From contig CAMLBF010000003.1 in assembly GCA_946478235.1 (NCBI GenBank), positions 186,001-250,000 on the forward strand: DNA of 64,000 bases. The letters are read 5' to 3'. The position numbers and the translations under genes were made by a program. Below are positions 8,646 through 17,059 of the stretch, one piece after another. The first letter of the stretch is position 1. The number at the start of each line of letters is the position of its first letter. A model generated the notes under the pieces. That model did not search any database, was not told where the DNA came from, and saw only the letters and a program-made list of their open reading frames with translations. The stretch is from an uncultured Bartonella sp. (lineage in GTDB: Bacteria; Pseudomonadota; Alphaproteobacteria; Rhizobiales; Rhizobiaceae).

Positions 8646-8834
8646 TTAAATCCCTGTCCGTTTAAATGTACCGGCTATCAGATGTGCCGAACGTCTTATG
8701 ACCTCCAAATCATCTTTATAAGAATGATCGATTTCGTCATGAATACTGTTGTCGTTGCTATTTTGCCTGTCTTGCTCGAGAGGTCCTTTTACGATTGGAT
8801 CGGTCGAATGCGTTTCCAACAACCCTTTTTGCAT
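8646..8834 (-). CDS. Small unknown protein between flgC and fliE
   Basis: A 62-residue ORF that fills the flgC-fliE gap almost exactly. Its ATG comes four bases after the flgC stop with a good GAGAGG Shine-Dalgarno lying inside the flgC end, and its stop is two bases before the fliE start. The product is polar and charged (many D, N, S, H), with a short amphipathic C-terminal half ([15 protein letters not shown]) and no signal peptide. I know of no named flagellar gene at this place, where flgC and fliE are normally adjacent. The tiling and ribosome site argue that it is translated; an ORF on the opposite strand looks like a shadow. Confidence 0.62.
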   Translation of the reverse strand: MQKGLLETHSTDPIVKGPLEQDRQNSNDNSIHDEIDHSYKDDLEVIRRSAHLIAGTFKRTGI

Positions 8835-8838
8835 TTGC

Positions 8839-9255
8839 TTATCCTCTCAATAAATCGATCGTTTGCGACACAAGATCACGTGCTTGACGGACAACTTGCA
8901 AATTTGCTTCATAAGACCGGTTGGCTTCCCGCATATCTGCCATTTCGACGACAGCATTCACATTAGGGTATTTTACATTTCCATTTGCATCTGCCGCGGG
9001 GTGCCCCGGTTCATACTTCACAATGTAAGGTGCTTTATCCCGACCAATTCTTGTAACTTCAACGCCTTGCGCATCTGCGTAAGGGTTAAGCGTGGCTTCA
9101 AAGCTTACAATTTTACGCTGGTAAGGTGCCGCACCTGTTGTAGCACCAGTGGAATTGGCATTAGCCATATTTTCAGCGATAATACGAAGCCGTGTTGATT
9201 GTGCAGATAGCCCTGTTGAGGCTACGCGTCCGGCTGCAACAAGTGGATCAGACAT
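8839..9255 (-). CDS. flgC: Flagellar proximal rod protein FlgC
   Basis: FlgC (138 residues) is one of the proximal rod subunits. The N-terminal rod signature is present as RIIAENMANANSTGATTG, followed by PYQRKIVSFEA. The C-terminal helix NRSYEANLQVVRQARDLVSQ is typical. The start is two bases after the flgB stop. It works with FlgB, FlgF and FliE, all encoded in the same operon. Confidence 0.95.
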   Translation of the reverse strand: MSDPLVAAGRVASTGLSAQSTRLRIIAENMANANSTGATTGAAPYQRKIVSFEATLNPYADAQGVEVTRIGRDKAPYIVKYEPGHPAADANGNVKYPNVNAVVEMADMREANRSYEANLQVVRQARDLVSQTIDLLRG

Positions 9256-9257
9256 AA

Positions 9258-9644
9258 TTACGATCCTCCTTTGACTGTCGCCATCATCATGCGATGAAAA
9301 GCTTTTACAATAACCGTATTGAGTGACATGTCCTGACCAATTTCACCGCCCTTACGCATTTCATCTTCAAGATCGACATTATTGCCTGAATGCGTTGTCT
9401 CGATTGTATCTTGCGGACGCATGGCACGGGCTTCCATCCCGTTATCTGTCACATCCATATGCGCAACGTTGGTTACGGTCATGGCCATAGTGTTATTTTG
9501 AAGAACAGAAGTGAAATCCTGCACGTCACGGGCTTTATATCCCGGCGTATTAACATTCGCGACATTGCTGGCAACAGCCTTCTGGCGGGCTGCCAACCAC
9601 TCAGCTTGCTTGTTCGCTATATCGAAAAGTTTTACTGGACCCAT
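9258..9644 (-). CDS. flgB: Flagellar proximal rod protein FlgB
   Basis: FlgB (128 residues) is the rod subunit nearest the MS ring/FliE adaptor. The rod motif ASNVANVNTPGYKARDV lies at about residues 25-41, and the C-terminal helix contains DMSLNTVIVKAFHRMM. It starts a tight sub-operon flgB-flgC-ORF-fliE-flgG. A 191-base spacer separates it from the hypothetical gene upstream, so it may have its own promoter, though I could not pick out clear boxes. Confidence 0.93.
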   Translation of the reverse strand: MGPVKLFDIANKQAEWLAARQKAVASNVANVNTPGYKARDVQDFTSVLQNNTMAMTVTNVAHMDVTDNGMEARAMRPQDTIETTHSGNNVDLEDEMRKGGEIGQDMSLNTVIVKAFHRMMMATVKGGS

Positions 9645-9835
9645 TTGTTTTCTGCTCTCTTAATCTCACAAGAGAGTAGATCAGCAAACTTGCGCGAGAC
9701 TTGCGGTTTGTGAAAATCTTGAAAAATATATTTTACCGGAAGCAATAATCTAGTTTTTTATGTTTGAAGAAAAGTTCAGTATTTCCAAGTAAAACTATAT
9801 TCAGAACCTATTTTTTAACTACAACCGTTGGTAAA

Positions 9836-10756
9836 TTATCCAGCAACAGGCACAGAGCCACGCGTTGTTTTTAATTCAAGCTTTCCGCTTTGTTTATCTC
9901 TAATGGCGCGCATGTAACGGCTACCATCGGGCAAAGTGCTGCCTGGGGCTGCAAACCAATACCCATGCTCATATTCTATCATTGCCATACCATTAACCAC
10001 TTGTTTGACAACAAAAGACTTTGTTTTTGATGCAACAGGTTTTGATGTCTTGGTATATTGTGCTGGTATTTTAGCCTTTGGTAGACCTTTACCATTCGAC
10101 ATAATGGCTTCTGTTGAGTCATAATCATACTTTGCATTAGGATTGACGCGATCAATCGGCTCAAATTTAACCTTTTTATATTGTTTTGAATGTGTTTGGT
10201 TGTCTGTACCATCACTTGAAGCCAATACTTGGTCAGAAGCCCCTTCTGCGCCCCTTCCTTGAAAATGATAGGCAATAAACGGCAAACTACCGCACCCGAT
10301 AGCCAAGGCTATTGTACCTGCACGAATAACTGCATCAGCTGAATGAAAAACACCAAGTATCATGCTGCCCTTAATATTGCCGAATATGCCGGCAAGCCCA
10401 ACAGTCTCCAAACCAATGGCTCCAGCAGAGAAAAGAGAAAATTTTTTGTTCTTTTTCTGTTTTACATCATCATTCTCGATAGTCTCGCCCAATGCGTTGA
10501 TTGCGTCGTCCGCATTATTTACCCGTGACCGCCGCCATATTTTAAACCACGCCCTTGTTGAACGATTGTTTTTTTCAGTTTTCATAAAAGCAACACGTTC
10601 TGTTTCCAGAGCTTCAAGATTATGGATGATATCAGCCAATTGATCTTCTGTTTCACGCCGATGCTCTTTACCACTCTCTTGGTCAGAGCTTTGCGAGAAA
10701 TCAAATTTTCTCTCATCATGCTCAAATCGCGGTTCTGACTTGATAAAATCCGGCAT
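9836..10756 (-). CDS. Conserved-position flagellar-cluster protein, unknown function
   Basis: A 306-residue protein encoded between fliI and flgB, a slot that also holds an uncharacterised gene in rhizobial flagellar clusters. The N-terminal 110 residues are highly charged (coiled-coil-like DQLADIIHNLEALETERVAF). A hydrophobic stretch, probably a membrane helix, follows at about 115-165, then a linker of low complexity. The C-terminal 55 residues (VNGMAMIEYEHGYWFAAPG, then LPDGSRYMRAIRDKQSGKLEL) look like a small beta-rich domain seen in other rhizobial envelope proteins. The role is probably structural or export-related at the inner membrane. It lies 12 bases after fliI, in the same operon. 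Confidence 0.7.
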   Translation of the reverse strand: MPDFIKSEPRFEHDERKFDFSQSSDQESGKEHRRETEDQLADIIHNLEALETERVAFMKTEKNNRSTRAWFKIWRRSRVNNADDAINALGETIENDDVKQKKNKKFSLFSAGAIGLETVGLAGIFGNIKGSMILGVFHSADAVIRAGTIALAIGCGSLPFIAYHFQGRGAEGASDQVLASSDGTDNQTHSKQYKKVKFEPIDRVNPNAKYDYDSTEAIMSNGKGLPKAKIPAQYTKTSKPVASKTKSFVVKQVVNGMAMIEYEHGYWFAAPGSTLPDGSRYMRAIRDKQSGKLELKTTRGSVPVAG

Positions 10757-10768
10757 AATTTCTACTCT

Positions 10769-12157
10769 TTACGCCTTGTCTGCCAATTGTGGCTTTAAGG
10801 CTCTTGCCAAATCATCATATGGATCCTTAGACACTGGTGTATCGGGTCCTTGGTTCATTGCCGCATAAATGCGTGGCACCATGACAATTGCCTGATCTAA
10901 TATGGCATCAGAGCCTGCGCGATAAGCGCCCATTGCACGAAGATCACGTGTTTCTTCATAGCGTGAAATCATTTCCTTCAAACTTTGTACCAATTTTTTC
11001 TGGTCAGGTGTCCAGCTATGCGGTGCCAAGCGTGATATTGAGGTCGGAATGTCAATTGCGGGATAACGTCCTTGAGCGGCAATGGAACGGTCAAGAACAA
11101 TATGGCCATCAAGAATACCTCTGATAGAATCCGCTATAGGATCATTATGGTCATCACCATCAACAAGCACTGCGTATATGCCGGTAATTGACCCCTTGCC
11201 TTCTGGCCCTGGACCCGCGCGCTCAAGCAAGCGTGGTAATTGGCTGAATACACTTGGCGGAAAACCACGTGATACTGGGGGTTCTCCAGCCGCTATTGCC
11301 ACTTCACGCGCAGCCAAGGCATAGCGTGTCACAGAATCGACCATCAGCAACACATTGTCCCCCAAGGAACAAAAATATTCCGCTATTGTCGTCGCTGTAG
11401 CAGGGGCAAGACGGCGCATCATGGGGCTTTCATCACCAGTTGCAACGACAGTAACAACTTTCGAAAGTTTTCCTTTCATCGTGTCGTCAAGCATATCGCG
11501 AACTTCGCGTCCGCGCTCGCCTGTCAATGCCAGTACAACAGTGTCGAATGCATCCGTTTGCGTCATCATTGCCAGAAGCGTGGATTTACCGACACCAGAA
11601 CCCGCAAAAATACCAATACGTTGGCCAAAACATAAAGGTGTGAAAATATCTATCACTTTTACACCTGTTTTCAGGCCATTTCCGACACGTGCACGCTTTA
11701 AAGCCGGTGGTGCATGGGTTTCAACTGCCATTTGGGTTGAACCAGATATGATCGGCCCTTTATCATCAATTGCTTCTCCCAAAGCATTAACCACTCTGCC
11801 GCGCCATGTTTCATCAGGCGCGACAAATAAAGGGCCATTTGGAAAAACAGATGCACATAATGATGGGATAACAGTTTCATCATATGGCTTTATTAATACG
11901 TGGTCTTCATTGACGCGGATAATCTCGCCACGCCCTGTTCTGTCGCCACAATCTATCAAGACACTGTCGCCAAGAGAAACAAGGTCGGATAATCCACGAG
12001 CCGCAACAACCGTACGTGAAACATCGTTGACTATGCCGCCATTGCATACCAATAAAGATGGATGCTTTTCTTGGCATTGTGCAAAAGCCGAGAGAAGCGA
12101 CAAAGCGTTTGTCGCCTTCCTAGTCGGACAGTCTTTGTTCGCATTGGTATCTTGCAT
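10769..12157 (-). CDS. fliI: Flagellar export ATPase FliI
   Basis: FliI (462 residues) is the hexameric ATPase energising flagellar type III export. The Walker A motif GSGVGKST is at 186-193, Walker B falls in VLLMVDSVTR, and the catalytic-site region GEPPVSRGFPPSVFSQLPRL is intact. The enzyme resembles F1-beta/FliI/YscN ATPases throughout. Its stalk and chaperone partners would include the FliJ-like protein at 21.5 kb; no FliH was recognised. A 50-base spacer separates it from flgF. Confidence 0.95.
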   Translation of the reverse strand: MQDTNANKDCPTRKATNALSLLSAFAQCQEKHPSLLVCNGGIVNDVSRTVVAARGLSDLVSLGDSVLIDCGDRTGRGEIIRVNEDHVLIKPYDETVIPSLCASVFPNGPLFVAPDETWRGRVVNALGEAIDDKGPIISGSTQMAVETHAPPALKRARVGNGLKTGVKVIDIFTPLCFGQRIGIFAGSGVGKSTLLAMMTQTDAFDTVVLALTGERGREVRDMLDDTMKGKLSKVVTVVATGDESPMMRRLAPATATTIAEYFCSLGDNVLLMVDSVTRYALAAREVAIAAGEPPVSRGFPPSVFSQLPRLLERAGPGPEGKGSITGIYAVLVDGDDHNDPIADSIRGILDGHIVLDRSIAAQGRYPAIDIPTSISRLAPHSWTPDQKKLVQSLKEMISRYEETRDLRAMGAYRAGSDAILDQAIVMVPRIYAAMNQGPDTPVSKDPYDDLARALKPQLADKA

Positions 12158-12207
12158 AGAATAAGACCTGATTACGTCTTCGCCATCAAAATTGTTTTTT
12201 CAAACGT

Positions 12208-12945
12208 TTAAGACGTTTTGCCGCCAAGTGTACGAATTGCTTGGCTACCCATTTCTTCCTGTTGGCGCAGCAGTGACTCGACACGTTCAAAAGCTCTTGT
12301 AACCTCAATAAGGCGGGTCATTTCGATGACACCGTTGACATTGGAGTTTTCAATAAAACCTTGCACCACGCCATTGGCAGCATCGCCTTGTATTGGCACA
12401 GGTTGCTTATCTGGAATGACAGATGCATTAGGTCCATAGCGCAATGTACTGTTAGGCTGAAACTGATAAAGACCTATAGCGCCAACTTGAATATTATTCT
12501 GGTAAATGCCCCCATCGGCAGAAATGCGTGGGGCGCCATTGGCTGGGTTGATTTGGAGTGGCGCGCCACCATTATCAAGAAAAGGATACCCCATTACCGA
12601 GACAAGTCCACCATCTGGCGTCATAACCATACGCCCATCACGTGTATATACTTGGCCTGCCGGTGTTTGTAACGAAAAGTAGGAATCTCCATTAACGGCA
12701 ACGTCCAAAGCATTACCCGTTTGGGTAACAGGACCACGATCTGTCGCTATATAGCTTTTTCCTGCACTACTAAAATTGATAGTTTCACTATTATCGCGGG
12801 CAACTGGTGAAACAAGCGTGTCAAACTTCATTGCCTCCGCTCTAAAACCTGGCGTGTTTATATTCGCCATGTTTTGCGCAATCGTCTCCATGCGCCGTGT
12901 GAGACTAATTTGACCCGAAACACCAACATATATCGGATTTTGCAT
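12208..12945 (-). CDS. flgF: Flagellar proximal rod protein FlgF
   Basis: FlgF (245 residues from the chosen start) is a proximal rod protein. The rod motif AQNMANINTPGFRAEAMKF sits near residue 25, and the C-terminal IENSNVNGVIEMTRLIEVT is standard. I chose the ATG at 12945 (MQNPIYVGVSGQ) because AAAGGA lies ten bases before it and the family begins there. An in-frame ATG 14 codons upstream would encode an atypical extension. A 6-bp hairpin lies just upstream of the ribosome site. Confidence 0.93.
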   Translation of the reverse strand: MQNPIYVGVSGQISLTRRMETIAQNMANINTPGFRAEAMKFDTLVSPVARDNSETINFSSAGKSYIATDRGPVTQTGNALDVAVNGDSYFSLQTPAGQVYTRDGRMVMTPDGGLVSVMGYPFLDNGGAPLQINPANGAPRISADGGIYQNNIQVGAIGLYQFQPNSTLRYGPNASVIPDKQPVPIQGDAANGVVQGFIENSNVNGVIEMTRLIEVTRAFERVESLLRQQEEMGSQAIRTLGGKTS

Positions 12946-12966
12946 TAATCTTTGTCCTTTCCTCAT

Positions 12967-12983
12967 CAGATGCGAAACATCTG
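12967..12983 (-). repeat. Short perfect hairpin upstream of flgF
   Basis: CAGATG/CATCTG with a five-base loop lies between the DUF1217-type gene and flgF, close to the flgF ribosome site. It is not followed by a T run, so it is unlikely to be a terminator; it could be an mRNA stability or processing element. Confidence 0.4.
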
Positions 12984-13026
12984 TCAAGATTAGGCGGACA
13001 AAAGATCTGCGTTTAACGCGTTAAAA

Positions 13027-13827
13027 TCAATTTCCGCCAGGTTTAAGTGATTGCATTGCAATCATGGATGCATTGGAAAACCCAAATGTATTTCCCGTTC
13101 CTGTACTCTGCAAAAGTGTAAGCGCTGGGCTAACCTGTGGTTGATTTTTTGCGTCATACATTGCAGAAAACCGCCCAATCAGGGTTTCAAGCTTTCCAGC
13201 ATCTGCCAAATCATCAAAGGTAAGACGCGATTCCAACAGACGTTTTTGCCCTTCAACATCTGAAGCACGCACACTGTCTGGAACACCTAATGCTGTATAA
13301 ACAACATAGGAAAGCGCTTTATCCGACAGGATTTGATAAGCCCAATCATCTTGTGAGAGGGTACCGTTTTGCGACATTCCACCAATTGTGCGGGTGAAGT
13401 AAAGTGCAAGTCGGGTGCCTTCATTTTGCTCACCAACCTGTGTTTCCAAAGTTTGCTGCATATATTTATTTACGGCTACTTTGGTGGCACTGTCTTTTTC
13501 GGTGGCTTTATCGCCATATTTGGTAAAATTGAATGCAGCTGCAAATTGCTGATAACGTTTATCTGTAAGATTTGCCGCATAATCGGCATCTGTTAAAACC
13601 TTGCGCATCATGCCCTTGGCATAGCTCATATCCTCAAGACCATAAGCTTTCATGGCATAATTAAACAAACGCGTATCGTTTAGAAAGTCATCAACGGATC
13701 TGACACTTTTTATATTCTGGGTATAATAATCTGTCTCACGTTTAACATCAGGTTGGTTCATAACCGTGTTAAGCGTTTTCGACATATTATCTATCGTACT
13801 TCTATAGCTGACATAAGTGCCAATCAT
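13027..13827 (-). CDS. DUF1217-type flagellar-cluster protein
   Basis: A 266-residue protein of the kind annotated as DUF1217 in rhizobial flagellar clusters, where it lies upstream of flgF. It contains paired helical stretches: VDDFLNDTRLFNYAMKAYGL, then DDWAYQILSDKALSYVVYT. It has no signal peptide or membrane helix. Its biochemical role is unknown to me. I chose the ATG at 13827 (MIGTYVSY) because AGGAAGGGG is well placed before it; the upstream in-frame ATG lies in front of that site. It is the first gene of the minus-strand operon, divergent from motA. Confidence 0.75.
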   Translation of the reverse strand: MIGTYVSYRSTIDNMSKTLNTVMNQPDVKRETDYYTQNIKSVRSVDDFLNDTRLFNYAMKAYGLEDMSYAKGMMRKVLTDADYAANLTDKRYQQFAAAFNFTKYGDKATEKDSATKVAVNKYMQQTLETQVGEQNEGTRLALYFTRTIGGMSQNGTLSQDDWAYQILSDKALSYVVYTALGVPDSVRASDVEGQKRLLESRLTFDDLADAGKLETLIGRFSAMYDAKNQPQVSPALTLLQSTGTGNTFGFSNASMIAMQSLKPGGN

Positions 13828-14062
13828 AGGATACCCCTTCCTCATTACGTTTGTTTTAGCCCATGAAACTTGCCTGAAGCTGAACTAAAAACCCAAACAG
13901 AAATTTGCTCTTTAATATATATAGTTCAAAATTAGAAAATGTTAGCCAGCTCCCTATATTGCAGCATAAATCATGCGTGATGAGCAGAAATTCTGCACAC
14001 AAGCTTCACGCAAGGCCATTGAAATATAGTTTTATTGAAAGACAAATATAGGAGCATTTGCG

Positions 14063-14938
14063 TTGGGTGTTATTCTCGGTTTAGCGATTGCGCTAGGGTG
14101 CATACTCGGAAGTTTCATGGCAATGGGTGGCCATGTTTCCGTGCTTATGCAGCCGTGGGAATTTGTTATTATTCTTGGCGCTGCTTTGGGCACATTTGTC
14201 ATTGCTAATCCATTTTCAATTATCAAAGACACTTTAAAAGCCACGTTAGAGGCTATGAAGGAATCCGTACCGAAACAAAAAGACTATCTTTCTCTTTTAG
14301 GTCTACTGTATGTTTTGATGCGGGAAATGCGTTCTAAGTCGCGTTCTGAAATTGAAGGGCATTTTGATAATCCTAAAGAGTCGGCCATTTTTCAGCAATA
14401 TCCTGGTGTTTTGAAAGATGACTCTATTACAAATTTCATTTGTGATTATTGCCGGTTAATTCTTGTAGGAAATGCACGTCCGTTTGAAATTGAAGCTCTT
14501 ATGGATGAGGAAATCCATACACTCTCCCAAGATGCGCTCAAGTCTTACCAAGCTATGCAAACCGTGGCTGATGCCTTACCTGCCTTGGGTATTGTTGCAG
14601 CTGTTCTGGGGGTTGTCAAAGCGATGGGACACCTTAATGAATCTCCTGAAGTTTTAGGCCATTACATTGGTGCGGCACTTGTCGGTACATTCGGCGGTAT
14701 TTTCTTTGCCTATGGTGTTTTTGCCCCAATAGCGGCAAAAATCAAACTTGTTAGAGGCAAAAAAGCAAGAATTTATAACGTTATCAAGCAAACCTTATTG
14801 GCCTATATGAATGGTGCCATGCCCCAGATAGCCCTTGAATATGGCCGCAAGACAATATCGGCAAGCGAACGTCCAACAATCGACGTTGTCGAACAGGAAG
14901 CTATCGCTGGTCAACCAGCGGAAAAAGAGGCGGCCTAA
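14063..14938 (+). CDS. motA: Flagellar stator protein MotA
   Basis: MotA (291 residues) is the proton-channel stator subunit that presses on FliG. Four membrane helices are visible: residues 1-22, about 32-52, about 172-192 and about 202-225, with the cytoplasmic loop between helices 2 and 3. The C-terminal extension of about 45 residues is typical of rhizobial MotA. The start is TTG at 14063; AGGAG lies eight bases upstream and no in-frame ATG fits the first helix. It begins the plus-strand operon. Its partner MotB is not in the window. Confidence 0.93.
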   Translation: MGVILGLAIALGCILGSFMAMGGHVSVLMQPWEFVIILGAALGTFVIANPFSIIKDTLKATLEAMKESVPKQKDYLSLLGLLYVLMREMRSKSRSEIEGHFDNPKESAIFQQYPGVLKDDSITNFICDYCRLILVGNARPFEIEALMDEEIHTLSQDALKSYQAMQTVADALPALGIVAAVLGVVKAMGHLNESPEVLGHYIGAALVGTFGGIFFAYGVFAPIAAKIKLVRGKKARIYNVIKQTLLAYMNGAMPQIALEYGRKTISASERPTIDVVEQEAIAGQPAEKEAA

Positions 14939-14941
14939 ACC

Positions 14942-15997
14942 ATGTCTGATGCAAGCAAAGATAACAAAGATGGGCTTAAGGCTACTGATAAAAAAGCCTC
15001 CGCCACAAAGTCGAAAGTCAACGAAACAGATAAAACCAATGGAACACATTCATCGCAGAGCGATGATGCAGCGACCGAAAAGAAAAAAGATGTTTTAGCA
15101 GAACATATTTTGCAGGCAGCTGGTCTTTCCAGCGATGATTTAATGTCATTCCAGCATGTTTTCGGTGATGCTTCCAGCAATCTTTGTACGCGCTTAGCAC
15201 AATATACGTCTGCAACATTTGTCTCAGAAGTAAAATCGCTCGACACATTAAAAGCCGATGCACTTTCTAAAGTAATTGGCAGCGAAACCCTTATTGTTAG
15301 GTTTGAAGCCGACCGGTGGGGTGGCGATGTCCTGTTTGTGCTGGATGCCAATCTGGTAAGTCTTGTAACAGATGCTTTTTTTGGTGCGTCTGAACCAATG
15401 GCTATCAATAGAAATGGTCGCCCCTTTAGTGCGGTAGAAAATAAAACCGGTGAAACACTGGCTAAATTATTATCCTATGCCATGGATGATGTTTTTGGCA
15501 GTGGCGACGGGTCGTTATTCATTTTCAAAGAAATCATTCAAGCGCAGCAATTTGATATCAATAATTTTCAGCATTTACGTATGTTTTCCTGTGTCCTTTC
15601 CATCAAAATAGGTGAAGTTGACACAAATCTGAATTTATTGATGCCAAGAAGTTGCCATAGACCAATTCAGGAAGCTGTCACACGGGTTTTGCGCGCACCA
15701 TCTACCCGAACAGACCCCTTATGGGCAAAACGACTGCGCCAAGAAGTTAGCCGTGCCCATGTTGGTATTGAAGCTTACATTTTGCAAGGGACAATGACAC
15801 TCAATGATTTAATGCATCTGAAAATTGGACAAGTTCTGCCACTGCCAATTCATGCAGTCAAACAAATCAGATTACGGAGTGGTGATAAGCCACTCTACAA
15901 GTGTTCTTTAGGTAAAGTAGGATCAAATTTTTCGGTAAAAGTCTCGGACCTTATCGATGAAGAAGAGGAAATGTATGATGAGCTGGTTCATAGTTAA
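14942..15997 (+). CDS. fliM: Flagellar switch protein FliM
   Basis: FliM (351 residues) is the middle C-ring protein. The CheC-like middle domain (about 55-260) and the C-terminal SpoA domain (about 270-345, VGIEAYILQGTMTLNDLMHLK, split here into known family blocks) are present. The first 50 residues are lysine-, serine- and threonine-rich, and I cannot find the LSQxEID-type CheY-binding motif common in other bacteria. The gene starts three bases after motA. Its 3' end overlaps the following DUF6468-type gene. Confidence 0.85.
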   Translation: MSDASKDNKDGLKATDKKASATKSKVNETDKTNGTHSSQSDDAATEKKKDVLAEHILQAAGLSSDDLMSFQHVFGDASSNLCTRLAQYTSATFVSEVKSLDTLKADALSKVIGSETLIVRFEADRWGGDVLFVLDANLVSLVTDAFFGASEPMAINRNGRPFSAVENKTGETLAKLLSYAMDDVFGSGDGSLFIFKEIIQAQQFDINNFQHLRMFSCVLSIKIGEVDTNLNLLMPRSCHRPIQEAVTRVLRAPSTRTDPLWAKRLRQEVSRAHVGIEAYILQGTMTLNDLMHLKIGQVLPLPIHAVKQIRLRSGDKPLYKCSLGKVGSNFSVKVSDLIDEEEEMYDELVHS

Positions 15998-16445
15998 TAT
16001 TGTGGGTGCTATTCTGGCAATGATTTCTCTCGGGGTTTTCATTATCACATCCCGTAAACTTGCCAGCACAATACGGTTGGGGCGTGAGCTTGCACAGCAA
16101 GTGCATGCCGCTACGTCAAGTCTTGACCATGCCATTCAAGCATTGCGTGAAGAACACCAAGATTTTCGTGATGAAAATCGTAAACTGGATGCACGTATTA
16201 CGGAATCTGCTCGCATTCGCAGAGAAGTGGACCGCTCGGTTGCCCATATGGAAACTGTGCGCAATCAATTGCAGAACGATTTTAACCGTTTGCGCGGCAT
16301 ACTCACAGCTCAAGCCCACGGTCCATCTTCAGGGTCTTCACCTGCCCATTCAGCCTCTGAGCAAACATTACAACAAAAAGGTCTTCCGGTTTTTGTCCAG
16401 CGCAGAGTTCATAGAGCCGACTTAAAAAATACAGTTCAATTATAA
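15975..16445 (+). CDS. DUF6468-type membrane protein in the C-ring operon
   Basis: About 156 residues. An N-terminal membrane helix (WFIVNIVGAILAMISLGVF) is followed by a long coiled-coil (about 25-115, with LGRELAQQVHAATSSLDHAI and RREVDRSVAHMETVRNQL) and a polar tail. I recall this architecture as DUF6468, found near fliM/fliN in alphaproteobacteria; its function is not known to me. The gene overlaps the fliM end in another frame. The ATG pair at 15975/15978 is preceded by AGAGGA, whereas a possible ATG at 15957 has no ribosome site. Confidence 0.68.
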   Translation: MMSWFIVNIVGAILAMISLGVFIITSRKLASTIRLGRELAQQVHAATSSLDHAIQALREEHQDFRDENRKLDARITESARIRREVDRSVAHMETVRNQLQNDFNRLRGILTAQAHGPSSGSSPAHSASEQTLQQKGLPVFVQRRVHRADLKNTVQL

Positions 16446-16483
16446 CTGACTATTGGAACACACTAGAATAAGCGGTGAATAAT

Positions 16484-17032
16484 ATGACCGATCAACCGAC
16501 CCAAACTGATAAATCTGCAAGTTCACAAGCTGGTTCGTCTGCCAACACAACAGATGAACAATTGCATAGCGACGCACAACGCAACCAATCCGATATTCAT
16601 GGATCTGATGCAGCTGCGGCTAAAACATCGCAAACGGCCTCGTCACATTCTGATGCTTCTTCCAAGGCAACGAATAGTGATTTTGCTGCGGGTGCCCATA
16701 AAGCTGCCGGTGCAACTTTTTCATCGAATACTTCTAACCATGGCAATTCACAGGCACAACCAAACCAAATGAATTCTGCAGATCACCCAGGTAATGCCGA
16801 TCTTATCATGAGTATTCCTGTGGAAGTGCAGGTTGTTTTAGGCGGCACCACTATGCCGGTTGCCACCTTGATGAATTTGGGTCGTGGTGCTGTCATCACG
16901 CTTGATAAGCAGATAGGAGATCCGGTTGATATTGTGGTGAATGGCCGCGTAATCGCGCGTGGAGAAGTCATTGTGATGGAAGATGATTCATCACGTTTTG
17001 GAGTAAGTTTGACCGAAATTATCGGTAAATAA
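16484..17032 (+). CDS. fliN: Flagellar switch protein FliN
   Basis: FliN (182 residues from the chosen ATG) forms the bottom of the C ring. The C-terminal SpoA domain (about 105-182, [20 protein letters not shown], ending [12 protein letters not shown]) is standard. About 100 N-terminal residues are low complexity, rich in S, A, N, Q and H, and much longer than the enteric protein. A GTG three codons upstream forms part of the GCGGTG ribosome site, so I took the ATG at 16484. Confidence 0.92.
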   Translation: MTDQPTQTDKSASSQAGSSANTTDEQLHSDAQRNQSDIHGSDAAAAKTSQTASSHSDASSKATNSDFAAGAHKAAGATFSSNTSNHGNSQAQPNQMNSADHPGNADLIMSIPVEVQVVLGGTTMPVATLMNLGRGAVITLDKQIGDPVDIVVNGRVIARGEVIVMEDDSSRFGVSLTEIIGK

Positions 17033-17059
17033 ATATAATAAGGCGTTTGAAAGACGGTT

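Noticed and set aside
8682-8966. 94-codon plus-strand ORF over flgC and the 62-codon gene
   Set aside because: It overlaps the end of flgC and opposes the operon. The minus-strand ORF has better junctions and a ribosome site.
11355-12164. 269-codon plus-strand ORF opposite fliI
   Set aside because: It lies entirely antisense to a clearly recognised fliI and has no family-like features.
14935-15408. 157-codon minus-strand ORF opposite fliM
   Set aside because: It is antisense to the Ser/Lys-rich start of fliM and has no ribosome site.
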